Made by a program: the position numbers and the translations under genes | The notes under the pieces: model-generated | What the model saw: the letters and a program-made list of their open reading frames with translations, nothing else | The model's database searches: none | Told to the model about the DNA's origin: nothing | In this document: positions 56,191 through 64,000 of the stretch, piece by piece | Layout of the letters: the number at the start of each line of letters is the position of its first letter | Numbering within the stretch: the stretch's first letter is position 1 | Assembly: GCF_002162375.1 (NCBI RefSeq) | Contig: NZ_CP021425.1 | Location: 5,225,001 to 5,289,000, forward strand | Direction of reading: 5' to 3' | Length of the DNA: 64,000 nt | DNA from: Oleiphilus messinensis | GTDB taxonomy: Bacteria > Pseudomonadota > Gammaproteobacteria > Pseudomonadales > Oleiphilaceae

Positions 56191-57740
56191 TTCACACGAC
56201 GAAAGTGACGCCAACCGCTCAGAAAATCTAATGATTTTTCGAGTGGTCGGTACCAACGCTGAAGTTTGTTGTAATACTGATAATCCCCGAGCGCCATCCT
56301 TACAGGCGGATGCTCGGTCTTAACGGTACCCTTCGCGTTAATACCAATGAGTTGTTTTGGCGGCTTTTCTTTAAAGCCATAATGCCGACGACCAATCACT
56401 AACGCGGCCGCATGGTGATCTGAAAAACCGTGTCGGTCGCGATACTTCATCCGCCCCAATAATGAGGTATAAGCCGGATTGACGTGATAAAGGCGTATGC
56501 CGCGTTTTATGCTTTGCGTTTCAATCAAGTCCTTGATCTTGCCGTAAGCAAAGGCATTCAACATGCGGGCATACTGAGGATGATCCTGCTTTTGGTATTG
56601 CCGTTTCTTCTGCTGAAAATCCAGCTTTTCGATCACCACTGCTTTACTTTGCTGTGCGGCAAAGTCCATCAGGTCGCGTACGGCATCCCCAATAATGGCT
56701 GCCCGTTGAGCATCATTCTTATAGTGTAACGGTAAGTCAAACGTTCGGTGTTGCAGTGGGTTACCGTTTCGATCCAGCTCGACGACCGCTAAGTGATCCG
56801 GGTTGACATCCACACCGATGACACCTTGGTCATCATCGATCCACTCTGCTTGCTCTGTTGGTCCTGCCACTTCCACGCTAACGAGTAACCGCCAACCTTT
56901 TTTGTCTCGCTTAAATCGAAAACTCAGGGGTTGCCCTTTGATTGATTGATCGTGTTTTTTAACCTGATTCTGCCAAACGGCTTGGGCAATAGCCGCCTTA
57001 CCATGCTTGAATTGCAGGTGATCAATGTTAATGGTCGTGCCAAACGTGGCGCGTAATTGATGGGGCACCAAGAGTTTTAGTTGGTAAGCATCTTCTTGCT
57101 CACTGGGCGATAGCTGGGCATTTTGACAGCCCCAGGATTCATCATGAGAACCCACTAATAGAAATTCACGGTGTCGCGCTTCGTGCCAGCGACATTGCCA
57201 ATCCCTGACCCCTTCATTGGATTTTAGTGTTTGTCGCTCTTTCAGCAGCTTTCGACCACCAAAACAAATCGGTGTTTTGTTTTCCTGTTTTTCGGCCACC
57301 AAGGCGGCCTGCTTTCGCTGCCAACGACGCAGTTTCACTTCCTTCTGTCGTAGCCTGTTACGAAGTTGTTTCGCCTGTTGCGGGCAGCCTTTCTCTGCAA
57401 CATGATCACAGCGCTTCTTTAATTTGTTGAGCGTTTTCTCCAGCTGTTTGATTTTAACGTCCAGCGTCACCAGCCGGTTGTTTCGATTGGTTTGGTAAGA
57501 CTGGATTAAACCTTTAATGCTTTGCCGTACGCCTTGAAATACCCGATAGCTGAACGGCATCCCCATTTCATGCATGAACTGGGTACGATTCAATTGCTGG
57601 GCTTTAGGCTTTTGTAAGTTAGCAAACCAACGAAACTTCACTTGATTCCACAGCTCGGCATATTGATACAATGCCGCATCCTGCTCATGAATCAAATCAA
57701 GCCGGGTTTCAAAGGTGAGTGTTTTCGTTAGCGTATCCAC
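56085..57740 (-). CDS. tnpB: TnpB-like RNA-guided nuclease family protein, copy 2
   Basis: 551 residues, nearly identical to copy 1 but lacking the extra Ser and carrying scattered substitutions (for example VRQ context unchanged, KSKAVVIEKLDF, IGINAKG). The RuvC-like residues in GVDVNPDH, VIEKLDF and FSDHHAAA are all retained. The start codon is GTG. It remains intact although its tnpA is reduced to a stump, so it can move only in trans. Confidence 0.85.
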   Translation of the reverse strand: MDTLTKTLTFETRLDLIHEQDAALYQYAELWNQVKFRWFANLQKPKAQQLNRTQFMHEMGMPFSYRVFQGVRQSIKGLIQSYQTNRNNRLVTLDVKIKQLEKTLNKLKKRCDHVAEKGCPQQAKQLRNRLRQKEVKLRRWQRKQAALVAEKQENKTPICFGGRKLLKERQTLKSNEGVRDWQCRWHEARHREFLLVGSHDESWGCQNAQLSPSEQEDAYQLKLLVPHQLRATFGTTINIDHLQFKHGKAAIAQAVWQNQVKKHDQSIKGQPLSFRFKRDKKGWRLLVSVEVAGPTEQAEWIDDDQGVIGVDVNPDHLAVVELDRNGNPLQHRTFDLPLHYKNDAQRAAIIGDAVRDLMDFAAQQSKAVVIEKLDFQQKKRQYQKQDHPQYARMLNAFAYGKIKDLIETQSIKRGIRLYHVNPAYTSLLGRMKYRDRHGFSDHHAAALVIGRRHYGFKEKPPKQLIGINAKGTVKTEHPPVRMALGDYQYYNKLQRWYRPLEKSLDFLSGWRHFRRVNRVSYSVEARLDGRPGMSPDLIQESATLLSAHPAL

Positions 57741-57754
57741 TAGGCGATGGCTCG

Positions 57755-57832
57755 TTAATTTTTACGACGAAGGGTGGAAACGGCCACACCCAGCAGAAAA
57801 GCGGAAGCGCCTATCGATAGAAACTCAGCCAT
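57755..57832 (-). pseudogene. tnpA stump of copy 2
   Basis: From the same GGAGGTGAT-ATG start as copy 1, only 23 codons remain: MAEFLSIGASAFLLGVAVST, then LRRKN and a stop. The helix-turn-helix is cut and the recombinase domain is gone. The residual 3' end of tnpA follows out of frame. Confidence 0.85.
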
Positions 57833-57925
57833 AATCATCACCTCCATCCATGAGAAAAAAACACTGTACAAGCTACTGTATATGAGTAGGTTTAGTCAAG
57901 TATTTCGTTAACTGTTAAAACCCTA

Positions 57926-58372
57926 CGAAAAAACGATATTCCCCCGGAAAGCATTGTCATTGAGGTCACAGAATCGAGAATCGCCCGCCATCGAACAAAT
58001 ATGCTTGAGGTACTGACTAGACTGCATCTCTTGGGTTTCTCGCTTTCGATTGATGACTTCGGTACCGGATATTCATCTCTGGATCGACTAAAAGAACTCC
58101 CCTTTACCGAATTGAAAATCGACCGTGGATTTGTCAGTGATGCCATGAAAAACGAACATGGCTTAGCGATATTACGCTCATCCGTTCAACTGGCCCGAGA
58201 CTTCCAAATGTCTATCGTTGCAGAAGGGGTGGAGAATCTTGAAACATACAATCTCGTGAAAACTGAAGACTGTGATGCGGTACAAGGTTACTTCGTCGCA
58301 AAACCGATGAGCTTGAACCAGTTGCTGGATTGGCTGACCCGGAATTCAGCCCCCGTCAAGCTAGCCCAATAG
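57926..58372 (+). pseudogene. C-terminal part of an EAL-domain c-di-GMP phosphodiesterase gene
   Basis: The reading frame is open from the IS border and encodes IVIEVTESRIARHR, LSIDDFGTGYSSLDRLKELP, ELKIDRGFVSD, IVAEGVENLETYNL and DAVQGYFVAKPM: the second half of an EAL domain including the DDFGTGYSS loop. The EAL motif itself and the N-terminal signalling part are missing. The left flank of IS copy 2 does not contain them, so insertion was accompanied by a deletion or rearrangement. Almost certainly non-functional. Confidence 0.85.
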
Positions 58373-58527
58373 ATTGTTATGCAGAGCGGGATCTGTTTCA
58401 AAATCGCTCTGTAGCTTACTATACTGCCTATACTGCCATTGAAGCGCTTTAGGTTGTCATTCCGGAGCATATCAAATACACACCTCTGGCCGCAGAAATT
58501 TTGACTTATTCAGCAAGGACCCCAGCT

Positions 58528-60060
58528 ATGTCTCGAGCGACTATCAGTACCGGATCAATCCCCCTGTACCAGGACAAAAACAGTACTGCCAAAAGGACTC
58601 CCCCTGCAGCCAGCGGAGCGGACCCTCTGCATATTTTGATTATGGCTAATTTCAGCGGCCGCCACGGAACCGGAGTCAATCCTGTTTCGACCGGCAAATG
58701 CATCGAGGTTGATCGTGATAACTTTGATGACGTGTTCAGCGCACTCAACGTTCAGTTTGCCTCCTCACTCACAGAAGAGCCGATCTGTTTCAATGAGCTG
58801 GACGATATGCACCCTGATTTCATTTATGAACGCATGCCTTTGTTTGCGAAATTTCGTGGCTTAAAACACCGCCTGAAAGACCGCAATAAGTTTGATGCTG
58901 CCGCCCAGGAAATTATGGGCTGGTCGGAAGATCTTGCACCAGCAACCTCATCTGACCCGGCAACCGCAACTGCAACTGCAACCAGCACAGATCAGACAGC
59001 TGGGTACGGCGATTCCTTACTTGACAGTATTTTGGCACAAGCCCCCACACCGAGTGGACCGAATTACGACATCGAGCAGTTGGTTAAATCAATTGTCGCC
59101 CCCTTTGTCCAACCGAAAGCCGATCCTCGTCAAAAGGAAATGCTTGCCGTTGTTGATGAAGCGGTCAGCGATCTAATGCGCAAGATCATGCACCACAGTC
59201 GCTTTCAGGCGCTGGAATCCAGTTGGCGTGCGCTGTACCAACTCACTAAAAAACTGGAAACCGATAACCGATTAAAAGTTTTCATACTGGATACGGATCT
59301 AGAGGCGGTAATCGAAGATGCCGGCACCAGCGAGACATTGGAAGCCTCACAACTCTACAAAAAAATAGTTTCCGAACGTCAAACCGAAGGCGGAACGCCA
59401 TTCCGAGTAATCCTGGCGGACTATACTTTCCAACCGCGGGCGGATCACCTGGCTGCGGCTACCCACTGTATTCATTTAGCCCAGTCAAGTGGCGGTACCC
59501 TCCTCTCCTCAGCCAGCCCGGCCTGGGCGGGCTGCGACTCACTGAATCGCACACCCGACCCGGATGATTGGCAGAGCCTGCCTGAAAACGACGTCATGGC
59601 GTCCTGGCAACAGGTGCGCGCAATGCCAGGCAGCGAACATGCTGCATTCTATGCTGTACGACATATGCTACGCCTCCCGTACGGAAAACGAACGGCTCCT
59701 ACTCGAGAATTTGAATTCGAGGAATTACCTGCAAACAACGCCCACAACTATTATTTATGGGGCAGTGGCGCATGGCTAGGAGCCCTGATGATTGCAGAGC
59801 AATACAGTCAGTCCGGGTGGCAAATCCAGACCGATGCCGTTGGTCAGATCGATGGATTTCCGATGCACGTCTACACTGAAGATGGCGAAACGGTCACAAC
59901 ACCTTGCGCCGAGATATACCTTACCGATGCGGCGTCCAAACGGTTACATGATGCGGGGTTAGCAGTACTGCGATCCATTCAGAACAAAGACAGTATCATT
60001 ATTCCCGGAATCAATTCGATCAAACCGAATACGAGTCTACACGGCGGTTGGACACGCTAA
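58528..60060 (+). CDS. orphan type VI sheath-like protein (TssB-TssC fusion-like)
   Basis: 510 residues from an ATG with an AAGGA site. Residues about 35-135 resemble TssB/VipA (LHILIMANFSGRHG, CIEVDRDNFDDVFSALNV, ICFNELDDMHPDFIYERMPLF). A Thr/Ala-rich linker follows. Residues about 190-505 resemble TssC/VipB (MRKIMHHSRFQALESSWRAL, LKVFILDTDLEAVIED, FRVILADYTFQPRADHL, AAFYAVRHMLRLPYGKR, NNAHNYYLWGSGAWLGALMI). No other type VI gene is in the window. It may be a relic, a remote part of a cluster elsewhere, or a distinct contractile or scaffold protein. Confidence 0.75.
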   Translation: MSRATISTGSIPLYQDKNSTAKRTPPAASGADPLHILIMANFSGRHGTGVNPVSTGKCIEVDRDNFDDVFSALNVQFASSLTEEPICFNELDDMHPDFIYERMPLFAKFRGLKHRLKDRNKFDAAAQEIMGWSEDLAPATSSDPATATATATSTDQTAGYGDSLLDSILAQAPTPSGPNYDIEQLVKSIVAPFVQPKADPRQKEMLAVVDEAVSDLMRKIMHHSRFQALESSWRALYQLTKKLETDNRLKVFILDTDLEAVIEDAGTSETLEASQLYKKIVSERQTEGGTPFRVILADYTFQPRADHLAAATHCIHLAQSSGGTLLSSASPAWAGCDSLNRTPDPDDWQSLPENDVMASWQQVRAMPGSEHAAFYAVRHMLRLPYGKRTAPTREFEFEELPANNAHNYYLWGSGAWLGALMIAEQYSQSGWQIQTDAVGQIDGFPMHVYTEDGETVTTPCAEIYLTDAASKRLHDAGLAVLRSIQNKDSIIIPGINSIKPNTSLHGGWTR

Positions 60061-60112
60061 CCATTTACCCTGACAATACAACAACCATCCCAACAATACG
60101 GAGACAGTATCA

Positions 60113-60514
60113 ATGCGAGGAGCAGGCGGAACGTCTGGTGGTATCGGCCAATTCATCATTGGCCTGATTATGATGTGTGGTGGATTTTATCTGCTCCTCA
60201 ATTCAATCGTCGTCACCAGCAGCTTTGGTATGGGCATGAGACTCTATAGTTTCTCTGCTTTGGGAGGAACAATGGGCATCACCACGGGCATGGTTATGAT
60301 CCCCTTCATGATTGGTATCGGGCTCGTGTTTTATAACGCCAAAAATATCATCGGCTGGATTCTGACCCTGGGTTCCATCACCGCACTCATTTTTGGCGTT
60401 ATATCATCAATTCACTTTTCGATGCGCTCAATGAGTGCATTTGACTTGATCACCATACTGGTTCTGGCAATCGGGGGAATCGGTTTATTCCTGAGATCAC
60501 TCAAATCGTTTTGA
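60113..60514 (+). CDS. four-helix membrane protein of unknown function
   Basis: 133 residues, nearly all hydrophobic, with four segments: IGQFIIGLIMMCGGFYLLL, MGITTGMVMIPFMIGIGLVF, IIGWILTLGSITALIFGVI and LITILVLAIGGIGLFLRSL. The N-terminus is Gly-rich (MRGAGGTSGGIG). It lies 52 bp downstream of the sheath-like gene on the same strand, so co-transcription and a joint role are likely. I do not recognise a characterised family. Confidence 0.7.
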   Translation: MRGAGGTSGGIGQFIIGLIMMCGGFYLLLNSIVVTSSFGMGMRLYSFSALGGTMGITTGMVMIPFMIGIGLVFYNAKNIIGWILTLGSITALIFGVISSIHFSMRSMSAFDLITILVLAIGGIGLFLRSLKSF

Positions 60515-60589
60515 CGGGCAATTGCGAGTACTATCGAATTAAATAAACACACTCGACACTTAAACAACGCCAGTTTATTTTAAACAACG

Positions 60590-61048
60590 CTAATCAATCT
60601 TTGACGTGCCCAGGAATTCCCCCATCGTCAACTTGCGCCGATAACCCGTCAACAAACAAAGGGCGGTACGACCAAATTTAGGGAATCCGTATGCTGCACC
60701 ATCCTCTCTTCGATAGAGCGATGCTTCAACAGTCGGATCATACTTTGTCCAACAGCCTAATATTTGCCAGCGGTAACGTCCGTCATCGAGATTTGAAAAT
60801 GATTCGGTATCTAAAATCGGCAAGGATAAATAGGAATCAATCTTGCGTTCATCTTTCAGGTATAATTTTGGATGATCAGTAAAACTGTAAACTGATGCGG
60901 GTCGGTTCAACACGGGAGATTCAATCATGTGTCCAGCCTCATCATTGTTGGAATGAGTGGTATCAATTGCAATAATTATCATTATCAGCACTGTAACCGG
61001 GCTACAATTTAAGGTTCTTGTCTCAAAGCTAATGCAGACAGCAGCCAA
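60590..61048 (-). CDS. uncertain hypothetical ORF
   Basis: A 152-codon ORF with no recognised domain. The part from MIESPVLNRPASVYSFTDHP to KFGRTALCLLTGYRRKLTMG is plausible protein, while the N-terminus is weak and any of several internal ATGs could be used. It runs against its neighbours and has no clear ribosome binding site. It may be a decayed gene. Confidence 0.3.
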   Translation of the reverse strand: MAAVCISFETRTLNCSPVTVLIMIIIAIDTTHSNNDEAGHMIESPVLNRPASVYSFTDHPKLYLKDERKIDSYLSLPILDTESFSNLDDGRYRWQILGCWTKYDPTVEASLYRREDGAAYGFPKFGRTALCLLTGYRRKLTMGEFLGTSKID

Positions 61049-61271
61049 GATTCAGAGCATCTAACTATGCCAGTACAATGTGACTCTGGTTTGACCGTGA
61101 TTTGACAGCCTTGTAAAAGACCAATATTCTCTCTGGCACTAATTGCTTCTGCTGTACAAACGGTGGCACTTTTATTGCCTTTTCACGCTAGAATTTCCGT
61201 TGAATCACTTAGCGGTATCTGTATATTGAATTCACGACCTGCAACCGTGAAATGATCACCGATTTGCAACT
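61049..61271. other. gene-free stretch upstream of the hupE repeats
   Basis: Together with the repeats this gap is 387 bp. I see no ORF or clear RNA structure in this part. Confidence 0.5.
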
Positions 61272-61369
61272 ATGAATTTGTAGCTAAGCATTTAAAACTA
61301 AGTGTTTATAACTAAGTGTTTATAACTACATCTTTGTAACTATGTATTTTTAACTACGTATTTGTAACT
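61272..61369 (+). repeat. seven 14-bp tandem repeats upstream of hupE
   Basis: Consecutive units of exactly 14 bp with consensus AMGTRTTTRTAACT: units 3 and 4 are identical (AAGTGTTTATAACT), the others differ by one to five bases, and a partial eighth unit follows. The array ends 66 bp before the hupE ATG. Three units span 42 bp, about four helical turns. Confidence 0.88.
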
Positions 61370-61435
61370 ACGTGCACCAAACATGAAAACTAGAGCAGCG
61401 ATTAATACGCAACTTTCCAAAATAGGGGACAATAT

Positions 61436-62023
61436 ATGAAAAATGGTATTCTCAAAGCCAATGTGGCCTTACTTGCGAGCGTGGCCTTGCTACCTTCTCT
61501 GGCATTTGCTCACACCGGAACAGGAGCTCAAGGTATGTTTGCCGGTTTTGGCCATCCACTGGGAGGCCTGGATCATATGCTGGCGATGGTCGCTGTGGGT
61601 ATCTGGGCGGCACAGATGGGCGGACGCGCAGTCTTCACATTACCGCTTACATTCGTCGCCGTTATGATCATGGGCGGTTTAATGGGGATCGCTGGTATTG
61701 CGCTACCTTATGTTGAGGGCGGCATTCTCGCTTCGGTAATCGTCATGGGTGTTGTCATCGCCGCAGCAATGAAGTTCCCGGCAATATTGAGCACAATGCT
61801 GGTTGCTGTATTCGCAGTATTTCATGGTCATGCCCATGGTACTGAAATGCCACTGGCGAGCAGCGCAATTGCTTACGGAGCAGGTTTCGCAATTGCAACC
61901 GCACTACTGCACGGTGCGGGTATTGCTTTGGGTCAAGGCTTCAAATCTTTCAACGCGGTTTTTGCCAGCCGTCTGGCCGGCGCGATTATCGCTTCTGCGG
62001 GAACTGTATTAGCACTGGGTTAA
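61436..62023 (+). CDS. hupE: HupE/UreJ family metal transporter
   Basis: 195 residues with a signal peptide (VALLASVALLPSLAFA) and about six transmembrane segments. The family motif HPLGGLDHMLAMVAVGIWAA, with metal-liganding His and Asp, follows the mature N-terminus. HGHAHGTEMP is a second His-rich loop. Members move nickel or cobalt for hydrogenase or urease; no such enzyme genes are in the window. Tandem repeats precede it and two stem-loops follow. Confidence 0.88.
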   Translation: MKNGILKANVALLASVALLPSLAFAHTGTGAQGMFAGFGHPLGGLDHMLAMVAVGIWAAQMGGRAVFTLPLTFVAVMIMGGLMGIAGIALPYVEGGILASVIVMGVVIAAAMKFPAILSTMLVAVFAVFHGHAHGTEMPLASSAIAYGAGFAIATALLHGAGIALGQGFKSFNAVFASRLAGAIIASAGTVLALG

Positions 62024-62032
62024 TTTATGTCA

Positions 62033-62066
62033 GCTAATTTACCAAGAAGATTGTTGGTAAATTAGC
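62033..62066 (+). other. 13-bp perfect stem-loop after hupE
   Basis: GCTAATTTACCAA at 62033-62045 pairs with TTGGTAAATTAGC at 62054-62066 over an 8-nt loop. It starts 10 bp after the hupE stop. No T-run follows, so it may act as a 3'-end stabiliser rather than a classical terminator. Confidence 0.65.
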
Positions 62067-62096
62067 GCTATATCACGCAACACGGTAGCCGCTTCT

Positions 62097-62123
62097 GCAC
62101 GTTGCTATGCAACGTGCGGATTT
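62097..62123 (+). terminator. terminator-like hairpin next to IS copy 3
   Basis: GCACGTTGC-TAT-GCAACGTGC is a perfect 9-bp stem followed by GGATTT. The IS607-like element begins two bases further on, and its own end may have displaced the original downstream T-run. Confidence 0.5.
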
Positions 62124-62125
62124 CA

Positions 62126-62280
62126 CCGTTTTCATAAACCTGCTTAAACCTACTCAAGGTTTAAACGAGCCTATCCCTACAGCGCAGGGTGCGCGGAAAG
62201 CAAGGTAGTGCTTTCCTGAATCAAGTCGGGACTCATGCCCGGTCTACCGTCAAGGCGAGCCTCAACGGAGTAACTAACCC
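62126..62280 (-). ncRNA. candidate TnpB guide (omega) RNA, copy 3
   Basis: Same conserved stems as copies 1 and 2, with a third loop variant (AAGGTAGT) in the GGAAAGC/GCTTTCC hairpin. The flank that would supply the guide lies immediately left of 62126. Confidence 0.4.
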
Positions 62281-63832
62281 GATTCACACGACGAAAGTGA
62301 CGCCAGCCACTCAGAAAATCTAATGATTTTTCGAGTGGTTGGTACCAACGCTGAAGTTTGTGGTAATACTGATAATCCCCGAGCGCCATCCTTACAGGCG
62401 GATGCTCGGTCTTAACGGTACCCTTCGCGTTAATACCAATGAGTTGTTTTGGCGGCTTTTCTTTAAAGCCATAATGCCGACGACCAATCACTAACGCGGC
62501 GGCATGGTGATCTGAGAAACCGTGTCGATCGCGATATTTTATCCGCCCCAATAATGAGGTATAAGCCGGATTGACGTGATAAAGGCGTATACCGCGTTTA
62601 ATGCTTTGCGTTTCAAGCAAGTCCTTGATCTTGCCGTAAGCAAAGGCATTCAACATGCGGGCATACTGAGGATGATCCTGCTTTTGGTATTGCCGTTTCT
62701 TCTGCTGAAAATCCAGCTTTTCGATCACCACCGCTTTACCTTGCTGTGCGGCAAAGTCCATCAGGTCTCGTACGGCATCCCCAATAATAGCCGCTCGTTG
62801 AGCATCATTCTTATAGTGTAACGGTAAGTCAAACGTTCGGTGTTGCAGTGGGTTACCGTTTCGATCCAGCTCAACGACCGCTAAGTGATCCGGGTTGACA
62901 TCCACACCGATGACACCTTGGTCATCATCGATCCACTCTGCTTGCTCTGTTGGTCCTGTCACTTCCACGCTAACGAGTAACCGCCAACCTTTTTTGTCTC
63001 GCTTAAATCGAAAACTCAGGGGTTGCCCTTTGATTGATTTATCGTGTTTTTTAACCTGATTCTGCCAAACGGCTTGGGCAATAGCCGCCTTACCATGCTT
63101 GAATTGCAGGTGATCAATGTTAATGGTCGTGCCAAACGTGGCGCGTAATTGATGGGGCACAAAGAGTTTTAGCTGGTAAGCACCTTCTTGCTCACTGGGC
63201 GATAGCTGGGCATTTTGACAGCCCCAGGATTCATCATGAGAACCCACTAATAGAAATTCGCGGTGTCGTGCTTCGTGCCAGCGTTGTTTCCAGCCTTCAA
63301 TGGCCGAACCCGTTTCTAACGCTTGACGCTCTTTCAGCAGCTTTCGACCACCAAAACAAATCGGTGTTTTGTTTTCCTGTTTTTCGGCCACCAAGGCGGA
63401 CTGCTTTTGCTGCCAACGACGCAGTTTAACTTCCTTCTGTCGTAACCTGTTGCGAAGTTGTTTCGCCTGTTGCGGGCAGCCTTTCTCTGCAACATGATCA
63501 CAGCGCTTATTTAGCTTGTTGAGCGTCTTCTCCAGCTGTTTGATTTTAACGTCCAGCGTAACCAGTCGGTTGTTTCGATTGGTTTGGTAAGACTGGATTA
63601 AGCCTTTAATACTTTGCCGTACGCCTTGAAATACCCGATAGCTGAACGGCATCCCCATTTCATGCATAAACTGGGTACGATTCAATTGCTGGGCTTTAGG
63701 CTTTTGTAAGTTAGCAAACCAACGAAACTTCACTTGATTCCACAGCTCGGCATATTGACACAATGCTGCATCCTGCTCATGAATCAAATCAAGCCGGGTT
63801 TCAAACGTGAGTGTTTTCGTTGGCGTATCCAC
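62177..63832 (-). CDS. tnpB: TnpB-like RNA-guided nuclease family protein, copy 3
   Basis: 551 residues with all RuvC-like residues retained. It matches copies 1 and 2 closely except for one patch, where LKERQALETGSAIEGWKQRW replaces LKERQTLKSNEGIRDWQCRW (DNA about 63285-63335). Such a short divergent block in an otherwise near-identical gene suggests gene conversion from another relative. It starts GTG, overlapping the tnpA stop by one base. Of the three, this copy most resembles a complete, mobile element. Confidence 0.85.
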   Translation of the reverse strand: MDTPTKTLTFETRLDLIHEQDAALCQYAELWNQVKFRWFANLQKPKAQQLNRTQFMHEMGMPFSYRVFQGVRQSIKGLIQSYQTNRNNRLVTLDVKIKQLEKTLNKLNKRCDHVAEKGCPQQAKQLRNRLRQKEVKLRRWQQKQSALVAEKQENKTPICFGGRKLLKERQALETGSAIEGWKQRWHEARHREFLLVGSHDESWGCQNAQLSPSEQEGAYQLKLFVPHQLRATFGTTINIDHLQFKHGKAAIAQAVWQNQVKKHDKSIKGQPLSFRFKRDKKGWRLLVSVEVTGPTEQAEWIDDDQGVIGVDVNPDHLAVVELDRNGNPLQHRTFDLPLHYKNDAQRAAIIGDAVRDLMDFAAQQGKAVVIEKLDFQQKKRQYQKQDHPQYARMLNAFAYGKIKDLLETQSIKRGIRLYHVNPAYTSLLGRIKYRDRHGFSDHHAAALVIGRRHYGFKEKPPKQLIGINAKGTVKTEHPPVRMALGDYQYYHKLQRWYQPLEKSLDFLSGWRHFRRVNRVSYSVEARLDGRPGMSPDLIQESTTLLSAHPAL

Positions 63833-64000
63833 TAGGCGATGGCTCGTTGATTTTTACGACTACGTGAACCATGCAATCGCGCACTGAAGACCGTCATTAA
63901 CGCTAACACATCATGGCAAAGTTGCTGTTCAACGTTTTCTTCAACTTCCTCAAGAATGACAACCTCCGTACCGTAAAACTGGCAAAGCGCAAATAACAAT
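63832..64000 (-). CDS. tnpA: IS607-type serine recombinase TnpA, C-terminal part
   Basis: The last 55 codons are in the window, reading ALCQFYGTEVVILEEVEENV, then a helix (QQLCHDVLALMTVFSARL) and the end HGSRSRKNQRAIA. This is the normal C-terminus of an IS607 serine recombinase, and it shows what copy 1 has lost. Whether the N-terminus is intact lies beyond the edge. Confidence 0.85.
   Translation of the reverse strand, partial: LLFALCQFYGTEVVILEEVEENVEQQLCHDVLALMTVFSARLHGSRSRKNQRAIA

Larger units (their letters stand above)
56034..57922 (-). mobile_element. IS607-like element, copy 2 (tnpB intact, tnpA mostly deleted)
   Basis: Same ends as copy 1: CCGTTTTCATAAACC on the low side and GTTAACTGTTAAAACC on the high side. 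About 205 bp of tnpA is missing relative to copy 1, with the junction at a short ACGA homology. It abuts a truncated EAL gene at 57926. The flank adjoining the guide end reads CTCATATGATCCTACCGCAA. Confidence 0.85.
62126..64000 (-). mobile_element. IS607-like element, copy 3 (continues past the window)
   Basis: Same low-side end CCGTTTTCATAAACC as copies 1 and 2. The tnpB is complete and the tnpA C-terminus is present without the deletion seen in copy 1. The flank adjoining the guide end reads TGAAATCCGCACGTTGCATA and contains the arm of the hupE-side hairpin. Confidence 0.85.

Noticed and set aside
58528-60060. Evidence for a full type VI secretion system
   Set aside because: No tube, baseplate, membrane-complex or ClpV genes occur in the window.
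61272-61369. Tandem repeats as a CRISPR array
   Set aside because: The 14-bp units are directly adjacent with no spacers, and no cas genes are present.

Overview
The window reads as chromosomal DNA of a gammaproteobacterium in or near the Pseudomonadales. The evidence is the block sfsA-dksA-gluQ-cbrX-cbrA-cbrB-crcZ-pcnB-folK-panB-panC-pgi, which closely matches the pseudomonad order, the rpsU-yqeY-dnaG-rpoD macromolecular-synthesis block, and an RpoD and CbrA of pseudomonad type. Base composition looks moderate rather than the high GC of true Pseudomonas, so a marine or oil-associated relative is plausible; this is inference.

Layout. 1-4.6 kb: agmatine catabolism (aguA, start of aguB), a candidate sRNA, a tetR-aidB operon and a Rieske ferredoxin-like gene. 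4.6-18.7 kb: sfsA, dksA, gluQ, then the carbon catabolite control locus cbrX-cbrA-cbrB followed by a sigma54-driven RNA with five A-rich Crc/Hfq decoys (a CrcZ homologue), then pcnB, folK, panB, panC and pgi. 18.8-26.9 kb: a second folK with folB, plsY, tsaD, rpsU, yqeY, dnaG, rpoD and a CAU-anticodon tRNA, probably tRNA-Ile2.

27-40.7 kb is an accessory block next to that tRNA. It holds a darG antitoxin whose darT partner survives only as a C-terminal scrap, a type I restriction-modification operon (hsdM-hsdS-hsdR) carrying an HTH-nucleotidyltransferase regulator and the stump of a DUF5655-like gene, a hypothetical gene, a HigB/HigA-type toxin-antitoxin pair and an IS607-like element. A 52-bp direct repeat brackets the toxin-antitoxin pair plus the IS.

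40.7-45.5 kb is a four-gene set (DUF3348, DUF802, MotB/OmpA-like, DUF2894). A MotA/ExbB-like subunit with a very long helical tail is paired with a MotB-like subunit and two soluble proteins: the core architecture of a ZorAB-type ion-driven motor without Zorya effectors. It is the best candidate here for an uncharacterised system. 45.5-55.9 kb: chaC, a small exported protein, the arsenate operon arsR-gap-arsJ, a GAF-GAF-HD-GYP phosphodiesterase, a small membrane protein, an AsmA-family protein and a class I glutamine amidotransferase.

56-64 kb is rearranged. Two more copies of the IS607-like element flank a truncated EAL gene, an orphan protein resembling a fused type VI sheath TssB-TssC, a four-helix membrane protein, a weak hypothetical ORF and hupE, which is preceded by seven 14-bp tandem repeats. 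All three elements keep an intact, zinc-finger-less TnpB-like gene, while tnpA shows different states: C-terminus present (copy 3), in-frame internal deletion (copy 1) and 23-codon stump (copy 2).
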